A stretch of DNA of 64,000 nt from Pseudomonas putida (GCF_022627325.1 NZ_JAETZZ010000001.1:787117-851116), one strand, 5' to 3'. Counted from the first letter of the stretch, positions 42,319 to 52,476 are shown. Numbers and translations are program-made. The notes: a model not told the origin generated them from the letters alone.

Positions 42319-44679
42319 GTGGAGTTGCAGCAGGGCTTTGTCCTGACCCGGCACTGGCATGACACGCCCCAAGGTACCTGCGTGGAGTTCTGGCTGGCCA
42401 CCGACCAGGGGCCGCGGCTGTTGCGTCTGGCCCCGCAGGAGTCGGTGGCGTTCATCCTGCAATCGCAGGTCGAACACGCGCGGCTGTTGCTGGCGGGCGA
42501 GGCCGGTGTGGAAATCAGGCCCCTGCGCCTGCAGGACTTCCAACATCGCCCGGTGCTGGGCGTGTATTGCCGTCAGCACCGGCAACTCATGCAACTGGAG
42601 CAGCGCTTGCGCGGTGCCGGTGTCGAGGTGTTCGAAGCGGACATCCGCCCGCCCGAGCGCTACCTGATGGAGCGCTTCATCACCGCCGCCGTGCAATTCA
42701 CCGGTCAGCCTGATGCCCACGGTGTCATCTGCGAGGCCCAGCTCAAACCCTTGGCGCACTTTCGCCCGCCGCTACGCCTGGTGTCGCTGGACATCGAGAC
42801 CAGCGAGCGCGGCGAGTTGTACAGCATCGCGCTGGAAGGCTGCGGGCAGCGGCAGGTATTCATGCTTGGGCCTGCCAATGGCCAGCCCGACGCCGTGGAT
42901 TTCGACCTGCATTACTGCAACGACCGGGCGGCCATGCTCGACTGCCTGAACCAGTGGATGGCCAGGCACGATCCGGATGCGATCATTGGCTGGAACCTGG
43001 TCCAGTTCGACCTGCGCCTGTTGCATGAGCACGCCAAGCTGCTGCAGGTGCCGTTGAACCTGGGACGTAACGGTGCGCCCATGACGGTGCGCGCCCACGC
43101 CAACCGGGGCCACGTGTTTGCAGATGCGCCCGGCCGCTTGCTGATCGATGGCATCGAAGCGCTGCGCTCGGCCACCTGGAGCTTCCCTTCGTTCAGCCTG
43201 GAAAACGTCGCGCAGACCTTGCTGGGTGAAGGCAAGGCGATTGATACGCCTTACCAGCGCATGGACGAGATCAACCGCATGTTCGCCGAGGACAAGCCGT
43301 CGTTGGCGCGTTACAACCTCAAGGATTGCGAGCTGGTGACGCGGATTTTTGCGCATACCCGGCTGTTGGAGTTTCTGCTGGAGCGCTCGTCGGTGACCGG
43401 GCTGGCGGTGGACCGCAGCGGTGGCTCGGTGGCAGCGTTCTGTCATCTGTACATCCCGCACATGCATCGGCTGGGCTTCGTCGCGCCCAACCTGGGCAGT
43501 CGCCCGGATGAGGCCAGCCCGGGCGGTTTTGTCATGGACTCGCGCCCAGGGCTGTATGACTCGGTGCTGGTGCTCGACTACAAGAGCCTGTACCCCTCGA
43601 TCATCCGGACGTTCCTGATCGACCCGGTGGGCCTGGTCGAAGGCCTGCGTCAGCCGGATGACGTGCACTCCGTCGAAGGTTTTCGCGGCGGGCGTTTCTC
43701 GCGCACCCGACATTGCCTGCCCGCCATCGTCGAGCGGGTGTGGCAGGGCAGGGAGGAGGCCAAGCGTGAAGGCAACGCACCGCTATCGCAGGCACTCAAG
43801 ATCATCATGAATGCGTTTTACGGGGTGCTTGGGTCAAGCGGTTGCCGCTTCTTCGACCCGCGCCTGGCGTCTTCGATCACCATGCGCGGGCACCAGATCA
43901 TGCGCCAGACACGCGCGCTGATCGAGGCACGCGGCTACGACGTTATCTACGGCGACACCGACTCTACCTTCGTCTGGCTCAAGGGTGCACATGATGAAGA
44001 GGCTGCCGCGCGCACCGGCCGCGCGCTGGTGGCCGAGGTCAACCAGTGGTGGCGGCAGCACCTGCGTGAAACCATGGGCCTGGAAAGCGCGCTGGAGTTG
44101 CAGTTCGAGACCCATTATCGGCGGTTTCTGATGCCGACCATCCGCGGCGCCGACGAGGGCAGCAAGAAGCGCTACGCCGGCCTGGTTCAGCGTGCCGACG
44201 GCAGCGAAGACATGGTGTACAAAGGCCTGGAATCGGTACGCACCGATTGGTCGCCCTTGGCCCGGCAGTTCCAGCAGGCCTTGTACGGGCGGATTTTCCG
44301 GGGCCAGCCTTATCGTGACTATGTGCGCGGGTTCGTCCAGCAGACCCTGGCAGGTGAGCTGGATGAGCTGCTGATCTACCGCAAACGCCTGCGTCGCCCG
44401 TTGGCCGACTACCTGCGCAATGTCCCGCCGCATGTGCGCGCCGCACGCCTGGCTGATGAGTACAACAGCCGGCTTGGGCGTGCCCGGCAATACCAAAATG
44501 GCGGCTGGATCAGTTACGTGATCACCACGGCCGGCCCAGAGCCCATGGAAAACCTGCAGTCGCCGATCGATTACGACCACTACCTCAGCCGCCAGCTACA
44601 GCCTGTGGCCGACGCCATCCTGCCCTTTGTCGGTGATGACTTTGCAGCGTTGACCGACCGCCAACTGTTGCTGTTCTAA
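42319..44679 (+). CDS. polB: DNA polymerase II (family B)
   Basis: 786-residue replicative-fork restart polymerase with 3'-5' exonuclease. The exonuclease I motif [10 protein letters not shown] (Asp158, Glu160), polymerase motif [12 protein letters not shown] (Asp420), motif [16 protein letters not shown] and motif C YGDTDSTF (Asp546, Asp548) are all intact. The GTG start has GAGG upstream. No LexA box was seen in the 73 bp before it, unlike the SOS-controlled E. coli gene. Confidence 0.96.
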   Translation: MELQQGFVLTRHWHDTPQGTCVEFWLATDQGPRLLRLAPQESVAFILQSQVEHARLLLAGEAGVEIRPLRLQDFQHRPVLGVYCRQHRQLMQLEQRLRGAGVEVFEADIRPPERYLMERFITAAVQFTGQPDAHGVICEAQLKPLAHFRPPLRLVSLDIETSERGELYSIALEGCGQRQVFMLGPANGQPDAVDFDLHYCNDRAAMLDCLNQWMARHDPDAIIGWNLVQFDLRLLHEHAKLLQVPLNLGRNGAPMTVRAHANRGHVFADAPGRLLIDGIEALRSATWSFPSFSLENVAQTLLGEGKAIDTPYQRMDEINRMFAEDKPSLARYNLKDCELVTRIFAHTRLLEFLLERSSVTGLAVDRSGGSVAAFCHLYIPHMHRLGFVAPNLGSRPDEASPGGFVMDSRPGLYDSVLVLDYKSLYPSIIRTFLIDPVGLVEGLRQPDDVHSVEGFRGGRFSRTRHCLPAIVERVWQGREEAKREGNAPLSQALKIIMNAFYGVLGSSGCRFFDPRLASSITMRGHQIMRQTRALIEARGYDVIYGDTDSTFVWLKGAHDEEAAARTGRALVAEVNQWWRQHLRETMGLESALELQFETHYRRFLMPTIRGADEGSKKRYAGLVQRADGSEDMVYKGLESVRTDWSPLARQFQQALYGRIFRGQPYRDYVRGFVQQTLAGELDELLIYRKRLRRPLADYLRNVPPHVRAARLADEYNSRLGRARQYQNGGWISYVITTAGPEPMENLQSPIDYDHYLSRQLQPVADAILPFVGDDFAALTDRQLLLF

Positions 44680-44925
44680 GTGCCGGCTAAGCGTCCCCTC
44701 AGGTGAGCGAAACAGGGCGCGCAGGTTGCCGTTAGTGGCTTTGGGCTATGCTGAATCTGGGCATCGGATGTTTCCGAAAATTCTGCCATCCTGGCATCGC
44801 GCCTCATCGGAAACCGCCAGTTACTTTTCCCTGGCCCTCTGATGTTCGAAGTGGTTTAGGCTCCGGGTCGGATTTTTCTCCGTGATCTGTAGTCATTGGT
44901 TTATCGAGACAATAAGGAGATGCGT

Positions 44926-45477
44926 ATGCTCGTCCGGTCACTGACCCTCGCCACCCTGCTCGCCGTCACCGGCCCCCTGTTCGCCGCCGACAGCGACGCT
45001 CCGCTGGCCAAGGAACTGGGCAAGGCACGGCCATTGGTGATCATTGCCCCCAGTACCGCCGACCCGACCTTGCGGGGGCTGAACGAGGACTTGAAAGACC
45101 CTGCCACTCAGGCCGCGTTCAAGGAGCGTGACCTGGTGGTTTACAGCGTCGCCAGAATGATGGGCAAGCGTGAGGACAAGAACCTTGAGCAGCAGACCAC
45201 CATGGCGCTGATACGTGAGCTCAAGCTTGGTGCCAGCAAGGGCACCAAGGTCATCCTGATTGGCAAGGATGGTGAGCGCCACATGCTCAAGGATGACGAA
45301 ACAAACGAAAAGATCGACGTCAAGGCCATCATCAAAGCAGTCGATGAGTTGCCAGCCAGCGAAAAGGCCATGACTGCACCGGAGCCTGTCGCTGCGGCAG
45401 CGGAGCCCAAGGCCAAGGACAGCAAACCCGCCAAACCAGCCAAGCCGGCTGCGCCGCCCAAGCCATTGGAAGACTGA
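44926..45477 (+). CDS. Secreted DUF4174 protein
   Basis: 183 residues. The signal peptide (MLVRSLTLATLLAVTGPLFAA) precedes a thioredoxin-like DUF4174 domain (KARPLVIIAPSTADPTLRGLNEDL; KVILIGKDGERHM) and a low-complexity Ala/Pro/Lys tail that may touch the cell wall. ATG 44926 has AAGGAG 6 nt upstream; another ATG two codons earlier is too close to it. Function unknown. A hairpin terminator follows. Confidence 0.8.
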   Translation: MLVRSLTLATLLAVTGPLFAADSDAPLAKELGKARPLVIIAPSTADPTLRGLNEDLKDPATQAAFKERDLVVYSVARMMGKREDKNLEQQTTMALIRELKLGASKGTKVILIGKDGERHMLKDDETNEKIDVKAIIKAVDELPASEKAMTAPEPVAAAAEPKAKDSKPAKPAKPAAPPKPLED

Positions 45478-45509
45478 CACCCGCCACGCGTATCACGCTT
45501 GGCGAAACA

Positions 45510-45545
45510 CAAAGGGCTCGTGAGCCGTACGCTCCGGGCCCTTTG
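45510..45545. terminator. Hairpin between convergent DUF4174 and doxX genes
   Basis: 8-bp perfect arms CAAAGGGC/GCCCTTTG with a 20-nt interior, followed by CATTTCAT, between two convergent genes. Confidence 0.6.
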
Positions 45546-45549
45546 CATT

Positions 45550-46053
45550 TCATGTTGTTGTGGCCTGGGCCGCGATGTGCCGTTTGATCCAGTGATCAAC
45601 GCTTAGCCTACCGGCACCGTTGAGCAGCAAGGGCAGCAATGCAGCCAGGTAGATCAGAGGCAGCTTGTAGGCCCCGAAGCCTAGATCGGTCATGGCGTAA
45701 CCCTTGGCCAGTTCGGCCAGGTCCGACCAGTGTGCAGGCCAGTGCAGCGCTACGATCGCTACCACGGTTACCAATGCCAGCCCCGCCGCCGCCAGCCGTG
45801 TACCAAGGCCTAGCAGCAGGAGCAGCGGCAGCACCAGTTCGGCCCACATCGACAGGTGCCAGTTCAACTCCGCTGGCAGCAGGCTGAAGGGCAGTGGGAA
45901 GCGCCCCTGTATATCGCCGAACCAGTTGCTGCCGTTGAATTTTTCCAGGCCGGATTCGAAGAATTCCCAGGCCAGAAACAGCCGTAATGGCAAATCCGCT
46001 CCCCAGCCTGCGAGGCAGTCCAGGGGGCTCGAGGTGCGTTTTAGCGTGGTCAT
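45550..46053 (-). CDS. DoxX-family membrane protein
   Basis: 167 residues with four membrane helices, of the DoxX family (ADLPLRLFLAWEFFESGLEKFNG start, MWAELVLPLLLLLGLGTRLAA). DoxX-type proteins associate with quinone or sulfur redox systems and oxidative stress defence in some bacteria. Transcribed downstream of a 44-residue protein gene, and further from the two-component system on the same strand. Confidence 0.88.
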   Translation of the reverse strand: MTTLKRTSSPLDCLAGWGADLPLRLFLAWEFFESGLEKFNGSNWFGDIQGRFPLPFSLLPAELNWHLSMWAELVLPLLLLLGLGTRLAAAGLALVTVVAIVALHWPAHWSDLAELAKGYAMTDLGFGAYKLPLIYLAALLPLLLNGAGRLSVDHWIKRHIAAQATTT

Positions 46054-46069
46054 GGGCTGTGCTACTCCG

Positions 46070-46204
46070 TCAGGAAAGAGCGGTGGCGTTGCGGCGCTGG
46101 TAAAGCGCCCGTTTGGCGGTGAGCCTGAGGGCGATGGCGGTCATGAGCAGGCCGGCCTGGGCGGCGAACAGCCTCCAGCCAGAGGGAAGGGCGATGGCTC
46201 TCAT
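46070..46204 (-). CDS. 44-residue hydrophobic protein upstream of doxX
   Basis: Begins MRAIALPSGWRLFAAQAG with one hydrophobic helix (AGLLMTAIAL) and ends in a basic segment (RLTAKRALYQRRNATALS). The ATG at 46204 follows GGAG by 9 nt, and the gene sits 16 bp before doxX, which supports a real small gene in that operon. Function unknown. Confidence 0.6.
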   Translation of the reverse strand: MRAIALPSGWRLFAAQAGLLMTAIALRLTAKRALYQRRNATALS

Positions 46205-46373
46205 CGAAAAAATCTCCCGGTGTGTCAAAGTGTGACCGGGAGTGTGGCGGTACGACGTACCGGCAGTGTGTCGGTGCAGGCTGTGTTGTGTATCAGAAAG
46301 GAGTGACGTGTGGTGTAGGGCAATGTCACCCCTGCAGTCCGGCGCGCAGCGCCGCGTCAAGGCCTGCAGGGTT

Positions 46374-47660
46374 TCACTTCAGCTCGATCTGTGCGCACAG
46401 GCCTCCGCCCTGGCGGTTGCTGAGCACCAATTGCCCGCCCATGGCTTGGATCAGTTGGTGGGCGATTGCCAGGCCCAGGCCGGTGCCGCCGGTGCTGCGG
46501 TTGCGCGAGCTTTCCACGCGGTAGAATGGTTTGAGCACTTCGCTGAGCGCTTGCTGGGGGATGCCAGGCCCTTCATCCAGCACGCGGATCAGAATACGTC
46601 CCTGCTCATGGCTGACCTCCAATTGCGCCTTGCCGGCAAACTTCAGGGCATTGTCCAGCAGGTTGACCAACACCCGGCGCAGCGCATGCGGGCGCGTTTC
46701 CAGCAAACGGCCGGTAGTGCCATGGCGCTCGACCTGCGCGCCGCTGTCCTGGTAATCGAACACCACGCTGTCGAGGAACGCGTCGAGGTCGATGCGGCAG
46801 GGCGGCTCGGTGTTGATATCCATGCTGCGGGCGTAGGCTACGCCTTCGCGGACCAAATGCTCCATGGCATCCAGGTCATGCCATAACTTGTCCTTCTCCA
46901 CGCCCTCGTCCATTACCTCGACCCGCAGTTTCATGCGTGTGATCGGGGTTTGCAGGTCATGGGAAATCGCTGCCAGCAACTGCATGCGCTCCTTGAGATA
47001 GGCAGTGATGCGCGCCTGCAAGGCGTTGAAGGCGACGGCGGCATATTTCACTTCGCGCGGGCCGCTTTCGTCCAGCAGCCTGCCGGGCTTGTCCGGGTCG
47101 AGGTCGTCAAGCGCCTTGACCAGGCGGGTCAGCGGGCCGATGGCCAGGCGCACGGCCAGCCAGGTACAGAACAGCAGCACGGCAAGCTGTATGAGCAACA
47201 CCAGCGGCAGCCATGTGGCGATCGGCACAGCTGCCGGGGTGACATCGATGGTCAGCGGCGCGCCGTCGGCCAGACGCAGGTGCGCCTGGAAGTGGGCGTT
47301 CGGGCCGGGTATCTCCTGGAAGGTCAGGCGATACTGGCTGCCGATGGCCTTGACGATCGAATCGGCAGCCATGGGTGGGTCATCGCTTGGCATCGCCGCG
47401 CCGGTCACGCCAGTGTCCAGCCGATAGCGGTAGGTGCGCCGCTCCAGGCGGGGCAGCCAGGCGGGGCGTTCAGCAGCGGGAAGGCGGTCAAGGATGGCCA
47501 CTGACGTGGCGACGTCCTGTTCCAGGTTGCTGAGCATCATCGAGCGGCTGCTGATATAGCGCTCATAGGCCTGCAGGCTGAACGACAGCCCATAGGCCAG
47601 CACCAGCCCGGTGATGAAGATCAGCGCCAGGCGCGAGGCGAGGGTGCGCGGCCACTTCAT
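46374..47660 (-). CDS. Two-component sensor histidine kinase (EnvZ-like class)
   Basis: 428 residues. Two membrane helices (about 10-30 and 150-172) enclose a periplasmic sensor. A HAMP segment follows (RLAIGPLTRLVKALDDL). The H-box AISHDLQTPITRMKL has the phosphorylated His, and the N, G1 and G2 boxes are LLDNALKFAG, DEGPGIP and GGTGLGLAIAHQL. The signal is unknown. Its ATG overlaps the response regulator stop by 4 bp. Confidence 0.94.
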   Translation of the reverse strand: MKWPRTLASRLALIFITGLVLAYGLSFSLQAYERYISSRSMMLSNLEQDVATSVAILDRLPAAERPAWLPRLERRTYRYRLDTGVTGAAMPSDDPPMAADSIVKAIGSQYRLTFQEIPGPNAHFQAHLRLADGAPLTIDVTPAAVPIATWLPLVLLIQLAVLLFCTWLAVRLAIGPLTRLVKALDDLDPDKPGRLLDESGPREVKYAAVAFNALQARITAYLKERMQLLAAISHDLQTPITRMKLRVEVMDEGVEKDKLWHDLDAMEHLVREGVAYARSMDINTEPPCRIDLDAFLDSVVFDYQDSGAQVERHGTTGRLLETRPHALRRVLVNLLDNALKFAGKAQLEVSHEQGRILIRVLDEGPGIPQQALSEVLKPFYRVESSRNRSTGGTGLGLAIAHQLIQAMGGQLVLSNRQGGGLCAQIELK

Positions 47661-48397
47661 GATGGCGACTCGAGCAGTTGCACGGGCAGCGAGAACACAT
47701 AACCTTCACTGCGCACCGTCTTGATGCAGCTGGGTTCGCGCGCGTCGTCGCCCAGGCGTTGGCGCAGGCGGCTGACCAGCAGGTCGATGGAGCGATCGAA
47801 GATATCGGCCTCGCGGCCTTGGGTCAGGTTGAGCAACTGTTCGCGGCTGAGCACCCGTTGTGGATGGTCGAGGAACACGCGCAACAGGCGGTATTCGGCG
47901 CCACTGAGAGCCACCAGCGTGCCTGCGCTATCAAGCAGGTGGCGCGCGGTGGTGTCCAGGCGCCACTGGCCGAAACCGATCAGGCGGCCGCTTTCGCTGA
48001 TGGTCAGGTTGGGCGGCAACATGCGGGTGCGGCGCAGCACCGCGTTGATGCGGGCCAGTAATTCGCGGGCTGAGAATGGCTTGGTCAGGTAATCGTCAGC
48101 GCCCATCTCCAGGCCGATGATGCGGTCGGTCTCGTCGTTGCGCGCGGTCAGCATCAGCACTGGCGTAGTGCGGTGCTTGCCGGCGCGCAGATCACGGCAC
48201 AGCAGCAGGCCGTCATCGCCCGGCATCATGATGTCGAGCACGATCAGGTCGACACTGTTGGCTTCCAGGAAAGCTCGCATCTGCCGGCCGTCGGCGACGA
48301 TGCTGGTGCGCAGGCCGTTCTTCTTCAGGTAATTGCCGACCAGTTCGCGGATTTCACGGTCGTCGTCGACGATCAGGATGTGATCGACATGTTCCAT
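47657..48397 (-). CDS. OmpR/PhoB-family response regulator
   Basis: 246 residues: a receiver domain with DDDREIRELV, the phosphoacceptor Asp in LIVLDIMMPG and the switch Lys in YLTKPFSARELLARI, then a winged-helix DNA-binding domain (LLRVFLDHPQRVLSREQLL; RLRQRLGDD). ATG 48397 has AGGA about 9 nt upstream. Pairs with the overlapping kinase. The divergent DUF2790-thioredoxin pair is a plausible target. Confidence 0.94.
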   Translation of the reverse strand: MEHVDHILIVDDDREIRELVGNYLKKNGLRTSIVADGRQMRAFLEANSVDLIVLDIMMPGDDGLLLCRDLRAGKHRTTPVLMLTARNDETDRIIGLEMGADDYLTKPFSARELLARINAVLRRTRMLPPNLTISESGRLIGFGQWRLDTTARHLLDSAGTLVALSGAEYRLLRVFLDHPQRVLSREQLLNLTQGREADIFDRSIDLLVSRLRQRLGDDAREPSCIKTVRSEGYVFSLPVQLLESPS

Positions 48398-48613
48398 CGG
48401 TGGGGTCCTGTGCAAGGGGAATGAGCGCAGTGTACCGAGCAGGTATGAGCTTGCCTGCAGAGGTTTGTATTGCAGTGTATCTGGCCGTGCGACAGATACA
48501 GCAGGAGGCAGGGCGCAGGGTCAGGCGACACATGCCTGATACCTGGCACGCGTGAAATGGCTCTGCCCGGGGAGCACCACTCCCCACCCTCAGAAGCTGT
48601 CAGGAGAGATGCC

Positions 48614-48889
48614 ATGAACGTGAAAACCCTCGCCAGCGCCAGCCTGTTCGCTGTCCTCAGCCTCGGCGCCCTGGTTGCCCAGGCAACCACACAGCCGATG
48701 GAGGATGCCAGCGTCATGCAGTACCGCTATGGCGACCGGCTGGACATACACAAAGTGCTGTCGGTGAAGGATGACCAAAGCGATGCCTGTGGCCTGGTCA
48801 ATACCCGCATGGACTACCTCGACTCCCAAGGCCAGCGTCAAAGCCTGCAATACCGTACCTATGCCACGAGTGGCTGCCATGACAACTGA
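48614..48889 (+). CDS. Secreted DUF2790 protein
   Basis: 91 residues. The signal peptide (MNVKTLASASLFAVLSLGALVAQA) precedes a DUF2790 domain (YRYGDRLDIHKVLSV; CGLVNTRMDYLDSQG) with two cysteines likely to form a disulfide. DUF2790 proteins are a Pseudomonas-typical periplasmic family, often beside two-component systems or metal-response genes. The start has AGGAGA upstream. Overlaps the next gene by 11 bp. Confidence 0.88.
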   Translation: MNVKTLASASLFAVLSLGALVAQATTQPMEDASVMQYRYGDRLDIHKVLSVKDDQSDACGLVNTRMDYLDSQGQRQSLQYRTYATSGCHDN

Positions 48890-49415
48890 GCGCCGCATGC
48901 TGCTGAAAGTGGGCGGTGTGGCCTTGGCGCTCCTTGGCTTGGGGCTGGCCGGCCACTTGGCGGCCCGCGACAGTTACGGGGCCATGCCGTCGCTGTCGGG
49001 GGCCAGTGAGTGGCTCAACTCGCCAGCGCTGGATGCCGCGCAACTCAAGGGCAAGGTAGTGCTGGTGGACTTCTGGACGTGGGACTGCATCAACTGCCAG
49101 CGTAGCCTGCCACATGTCAACGACTGGGCGCGGCGCTACGCCGATCAGGGGCTGGTCGTGGTGGGCGTACATACGCCGGAGTATGACTACGAGCATGACG
49201 TCGGTCAGTTGAAAAACAAGGTGGCCAGCCTTCAGATCGCCTACCCGGTGGCGGTGGACAACGATCATCGGGTGTGGAATGCCTGGGGTAATCAGTTCTG
49301 GCCGGCGCACTACTTCGTCGATCGCCAGGGCCAGGTGCGGCATGTACACGTTGGCGAAGGTGACTACGACGGGCAGGAGACGTTGATAAAGGCGTTGCTG
49401 GATGAAAAAGACTGA
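48879..49415 (+). CDS. Thioredoxin-like (TlpA/redoxin) exported protein
   Basis: 178 residues. The N-terminus has a twin-arginine-like stretch (TERRMLLKVGG) and a hydrophobic segment that exports or anchors it. The redoxin domain has WTWDCINCQRSLPHV (Cys70, Cys73), the CxxC form of the NHL/TlpA group. It should reduce or form disulfides in the periplasm. Its ATG lies inside the end of the DUF2790 gene, so the two are coupled, and the DUF2790 disulfide could be its substrate (inference). Confidence 0.85.
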   Translation: MTTERRMLLKVGGVALALLGLGLAGHLAARDSYGAMPSLSGASEWLNSPALDAAQLKGKVVLVDFWTWDCINCQRSLPHVNDWARRYADQGLVVVGVHTPEYDYEHDVGQLKNKVASLQIAYPVAVDNDHRVWNAWGNQFWPAHYFVDRQGQVRHVHVGEGDYDGQETLIKALLDEKD

Positions 49416-49420
49416 AGTGT

Positions 49421-49463
49421 TTACCGTCCCTTTCGCGGTTAAAACCCGCGAAAGGGACGGTAA
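49421..49463. terminator. Long perfect hairpin between convergent genes
   Basis: 18-bp perfect arms (TTACCGTCCCTTTCGCGG and its complement) with a 7-nt loop, between the thioredoxin-like gene and aroE. No T-run, but the stability and position fit a bidirectional terminator. Confidence 0.8.
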
Positions 49464-49468
49464 CGGGC

Positions 49469-50317
49469 TCAACCGAAGCTGGCGAAATGCGCCTGCATGC
49501 GCTCGGCATTGGCCTGACGGCCACTGAACAGTTCGAACGCTTTCACCGCCTGGAACACGGCCATGTTGCTGCCATCGAGGGTGCGGCAGCCCAGTGCCCG
49601 TGCCGCACGCAGCAGCTCGGTTTCCAGTGGGAAATAGATGATCTCCGCCACCCACAGCCGGGCATGCAGCAGCTCGACCGGCAGCGGTGTGCCCGGCAGT
49701 TTGGCCATGCCGACCGGCGTGGTGTTGACCAGCCCGTCCGCCTCGGCAATCTCGGCCGCCAGGTCCGTGCCCACAACGGCCCGGCCTGCGCCGAAATGGC
49801 CGTTGAGGTTGTCGACCAGCGCCTGGGCGCGCGCTGCATCCACTTCGAACAGCACCAGCCGCTCGACACCTTCGCCCAGCAACGCATGGGCCACAGCCGA
49901 GCCAGCACCGCCCGCACCCATCTGCACCACCTGCCGGCGCGCGACGTCGGGCAAGCCGCGGCGCAAGCCTTCGGCGAAGCCCAGGCAGTCGGTGTTATGG
50001 CCCACACGCTTGCCGTCCTTGAGCACCACGGTGTTGACCGCACCGATGCCCCTGGCCTCGTCGGACAGCTCGTCGAGCAGCGGCAGGATCGCCTGCTTGA
50101 ACGGGTAGGTGATATTGAGCCCAGTGAAGCCGGTGTGCTGGGCCGCTTCGAGCAATTGCGCCAAGGCGCTGTCTTGCAGTTGCAGCTGGTCTGCGTCGAT
50201 CAAGCGATAGAGGTAGCGCAAGTCCTGCGCATCGCCTTCATGTTCATGCAGGGCAGGGGTGCGCGACAGCTGAATGCCACGGCCGATCAGGCCGGCGAGG
50301 ATGGCCGGCTGAGTCAT
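49469..50317 (-). CDS. aroE: Shikimate/quinate dehydrogenase
   Basis: 282-residue NAD(P)-dependent dehydrogenase interconverting shikimate and 3-dehydroshikimate (or quinate and dehydroquinate). The active-site lysine is in LNITYPFKQ, the Asp in GHNTDCLGF, and the nucleotide fold in [15 protein letters not shown]. Grouping with dehydroquinase and an MHS transporter suggests catabolic use of quinate/shikimate rather than the housekeeping aroE. Its start overlaps the aroQ stop by 4 bp. Confidence 0.9.
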   Translation of the reverse strand: MTQPAILAGLIGRGIQLSRTPALHEHEGDAQDLRYLYRLIDADQLQLQDSALAQLLEAAQHTGFTGLNITYPFKQAILPLLDELSDEARGIGAVNTVVLKDGKRVGHNTDCLGFAEGLRRGLPDVARRQVVQMGAGGAGSAVAHALLGEGVERLVLFEVDAARAQALVDNLNGHFGAGRAVVGTDLAAEIAEADGLVNTTPVGMAKLPGTPLPVELLHARLWVAEIIYFPLETELLRAARALGCRTLDGSNMAVFQAVKAFELFSGRQANAERMQAHFASFG

Positions 50318-50763
50318 GCTGGCTGCTCCTGGAACATTTCGGCGAAGTGCGCCAGAGCCATGCGGTAGCCGTGGCTGCCCAAACCGCAGATCACACCCAC
50401 CGCGATCGAGGAGACGAACGACAGGTGGCGGAACGGCTCGCGCTTGTGCACGTTGGAGAGGTGCACTTCGATCACCGGCACCTCGCTGGCGACCAGCGCG
50501 TCGCGGATGGCCACCGAAGTGTGGGTCCAGGCACCGGGGTTGATCACGATACCGGCGCAGCGACCACGGGCAGCGTGGATCCAGTCGATCAGATCGCCTT
50601 CGTGGTTGGTCTGGCGGAATTCGATTTCCAGGCCGTGGGCCTGCGCGGTGTCTGCGCAGCTTTGGGCCAGGTCAGCAAGGGTTTCACGGCCGTACTGCGC
50701 AGGCTCGCGAGTACCCAGCATGTTCAAGTTGGGGCCGTTGAGCACGAGGATAAGGGGCTTCAT
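50314..50763 (-). CDS. aroQ: 3-dehydroquinate dehydratase, type II
   Basis: 149 residues. Converts 3-dehydroquinate to 3-dehydroshikimate. Family motifs: [14 protein letters not shown] (catalytic Tyr follows in AQYG), [30 protein letters not shown] and [17 protein letters not shown]. The ATG at 50763 was chosen by alignment; an ATG at 50772 is possible, and no clear Shine-Dalgarno is visible for either. Coupled to aroE. Confidence 0.93.
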   Translation of the reverse strand: MKPLILVLNGPNLNMLGTREPAQYGRETLADLAQSCADTAQAHGLEIEFRQTNHEGDLIDWIHAARGRCAGIVINPGAWTHTSVAIRDALVASEVPVIEVHLSNVHKREPFRHLSFVSSIAVGVICGLGSHGYRMALAHFAEMFQEQPA

Positions 50764-50930
50764 GGCGGGCATCACTTTGTTGTTGTTGAATGCCCGTATG
50801 TTTGTACCACCTGGTTAGTTTCGTCAATTGGGTTGAGTGTCGCAGCGTGGAAAGTGGGCGATTATCGAACCCCGAACACGGCGTTTTCAGCGCGGGTGCG
50901 CCCCTCGAAAGCGATGCTTGTCGCTGCTAT

Positions 50931-50949
50931 GGGGCTGCAGTGCAGCCCC
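50931..50949. terminator. Hairpin downstream of the MHS transporter
   Basis: GGGGCTGCA/TGCAGCCCC arms with 1 nt at the centre (effective loop 3 nt), 5 bp past the transporter stop on the minus strand, no T-run. Confidence 0.55.
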
Positions 50950-50954
50950 ACATC

Positions 50955-52292
50955 TCAGATGCTGTTGGCAACCCCGCGACCCACCTCACCGTCAGGGGTC
51001 TCTTCATGCAACGATATTCGCGATGTTTCCGGCAACGCCAACCCGCCCACCAGCGCCACCAGCGCGATGGCCACCAGATAGAACGCCGGTGCCAGGCTGC
51101 TGCCGGTCTGTCCGATAAGCCAGGTCGCCACCAACGGTGCGGTGCCGCCAAACAACGTATAGGCCACGTTGTAGGTAATCGCCGAAGCGGTGTAACGCGT
51201 GTGGGTCGGGAAACTCTCCGACAGCAATGCGGCGGTCACCACACCACTGGACAGTGCGCCTACCGCCAACAGGATGACCCCCAGCAGCGCGGCGGGCACT
51301 GACCCGGAACTGGCCAGCCAATAGGCCGGGAATACGCACACCATCACCCACAGGCAGGTGAAGCCAATGGTCTTGCGCCGCCCGACGCGGTCGGAGAACG
51401 CGCCGGCCAGCGGACAACCGATGGCGGCGAACACCAGCGCTACCGTGGTCACCAGCAGCGACTGGGCGCGTGTCAGGTTGCCGACCATCTGCAGGTAGGT
51501 GGCGAAGTAGGTGGTGAACATGTAGAAGGACAACGCAGTGAGCGAGATGAAGGCACCCAGGTTGCGGATGGCCCGGCCATGGTTACGCAACGTGTCCTTG
51601 AGTGGCGAATGCTCATGGGTCTTGCCTTGGGCGATGGCCTCGCGAAACGCTGGAGTTTCCTCCATGCGCCAGCGCAGGTACAGGCCCACCAGGCCCAGCG
51701 GCGCAGCCACCAGGAACGGTATGCGCCAGCCCCAGGCCGCCATCGCTTCGGCCGACAGGCTCGCCTCAAGGCCGAAGGCGATCACCGCCGCGCAGGCGAA
51801 GGCCGAGAAGGTCGACACGGGCACGAAGCTGCCATAGAAGGCCCGCTTGTTTTGCGGTGCATGTTCCATCAGGTAGGCACAGGCCCCTGCATACTCACCG
51901 CCTGCGGAGAACCCCTGCAGGCAGCGCGCAAGGGTCAATAGCGCGGGCGCGGCAAGGCCGATGCTGGCGTAGGTCGGCAGCAGGCCGATCAGTGTGGTGG
52001 AGCCGGCCATCAGCAGGATGGTCAGTGACAAGATACGTTTGCGTCCCAGCCGGTCACCCAGTGCCCCGAACACGATCCCGCCCAGTGGCCGCAAGGCGAA
52101 GGCCACGGCGAAAACGGCGAAGGTCTTGAGCAAGGCCACGCTGGCATCGCCGCTGGCGAAAAACTGGCTGGCGATGATCGTTGCGAGAAAGCCGTAAACG
52201 GCAAAGTCGAACCATTCGACGAAGTTGCCGATGGCCGAGGCGGCGATGACCCGGCGCAGGGTGGCGGGGGATACCTCGTGAGATGCGGACAT
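50955..52292 (-). CDS. MHS-family MFS transporter (shikimate/dicarboxylate type)
   Basis: 445 residues, twelve helices, of the metabolite:H+ symporter family (ShiA/ProP-like). Signatures: AIGNFVEWFDFAVYGFLA in helix 1, FGALGDRLGRKRILSLTILLM in the 2-3 loop and GFSAGGEYAGACAYLMEHAP. Beside aroQ-aroE it probably imports shikimate, quinate or a related acid. The ATG at 52292 has GGAG upstream. Confidence 0.9.
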   Translation of the reverse strand: MSASHEVSPATLRRVIAASAIGNFVEWFDFAVYGFLATIIASQFFASGDASVALLKTFAVFAVAFALRPLGGIVFGALGDRLGRKRILSLTILLMAGSTTLIGLLPTYASIGLAAPALLTLARCLQGFSAGGEYAGACAYLMEHAPQNKRAFYGSFVPVSTFSAFACAAVIAFGLEASLSAEAMAAWGWRIPFLVAAPLGLVGLYLRWRMEETPAFREAIAQGKTHEHSPLKDTLRNHGRAIRNLGAFISLTALSFYMFTTYFATYLQMVGNLTRAQSLLVTTVALVFAAIGCPLAGAFSDRVGRRKTIGFTCLWVMVCVFPAYWLASSGSVPAALLGVILLAVGALSSGVVTAALLSESFPTHTRYTASAITYNVAYTLFGGTAPLVATWLIGQTGSSLAPAFYLVAIALVALVGGLALPETSRISLHEETPDGEVGRGVANSI

Positions 52293-52476
52293 GTGGATAC
52301 GCTCCGGTTTCAAAGGCAGCCTGGCGGATTAGCGAGGCGGTCTGGCCGCGTCGTCGTTGTTGTTGCAGGCAGTAAACCGGTGTGAGCGAAGGGGCGCTTT
52401 TTCGAGGACGACGCCCAGATATCTGTTTTGACCGCGTGAGACCTTTGGGTGGCCAAGCCTCGGCAGTCAGCGGGGG

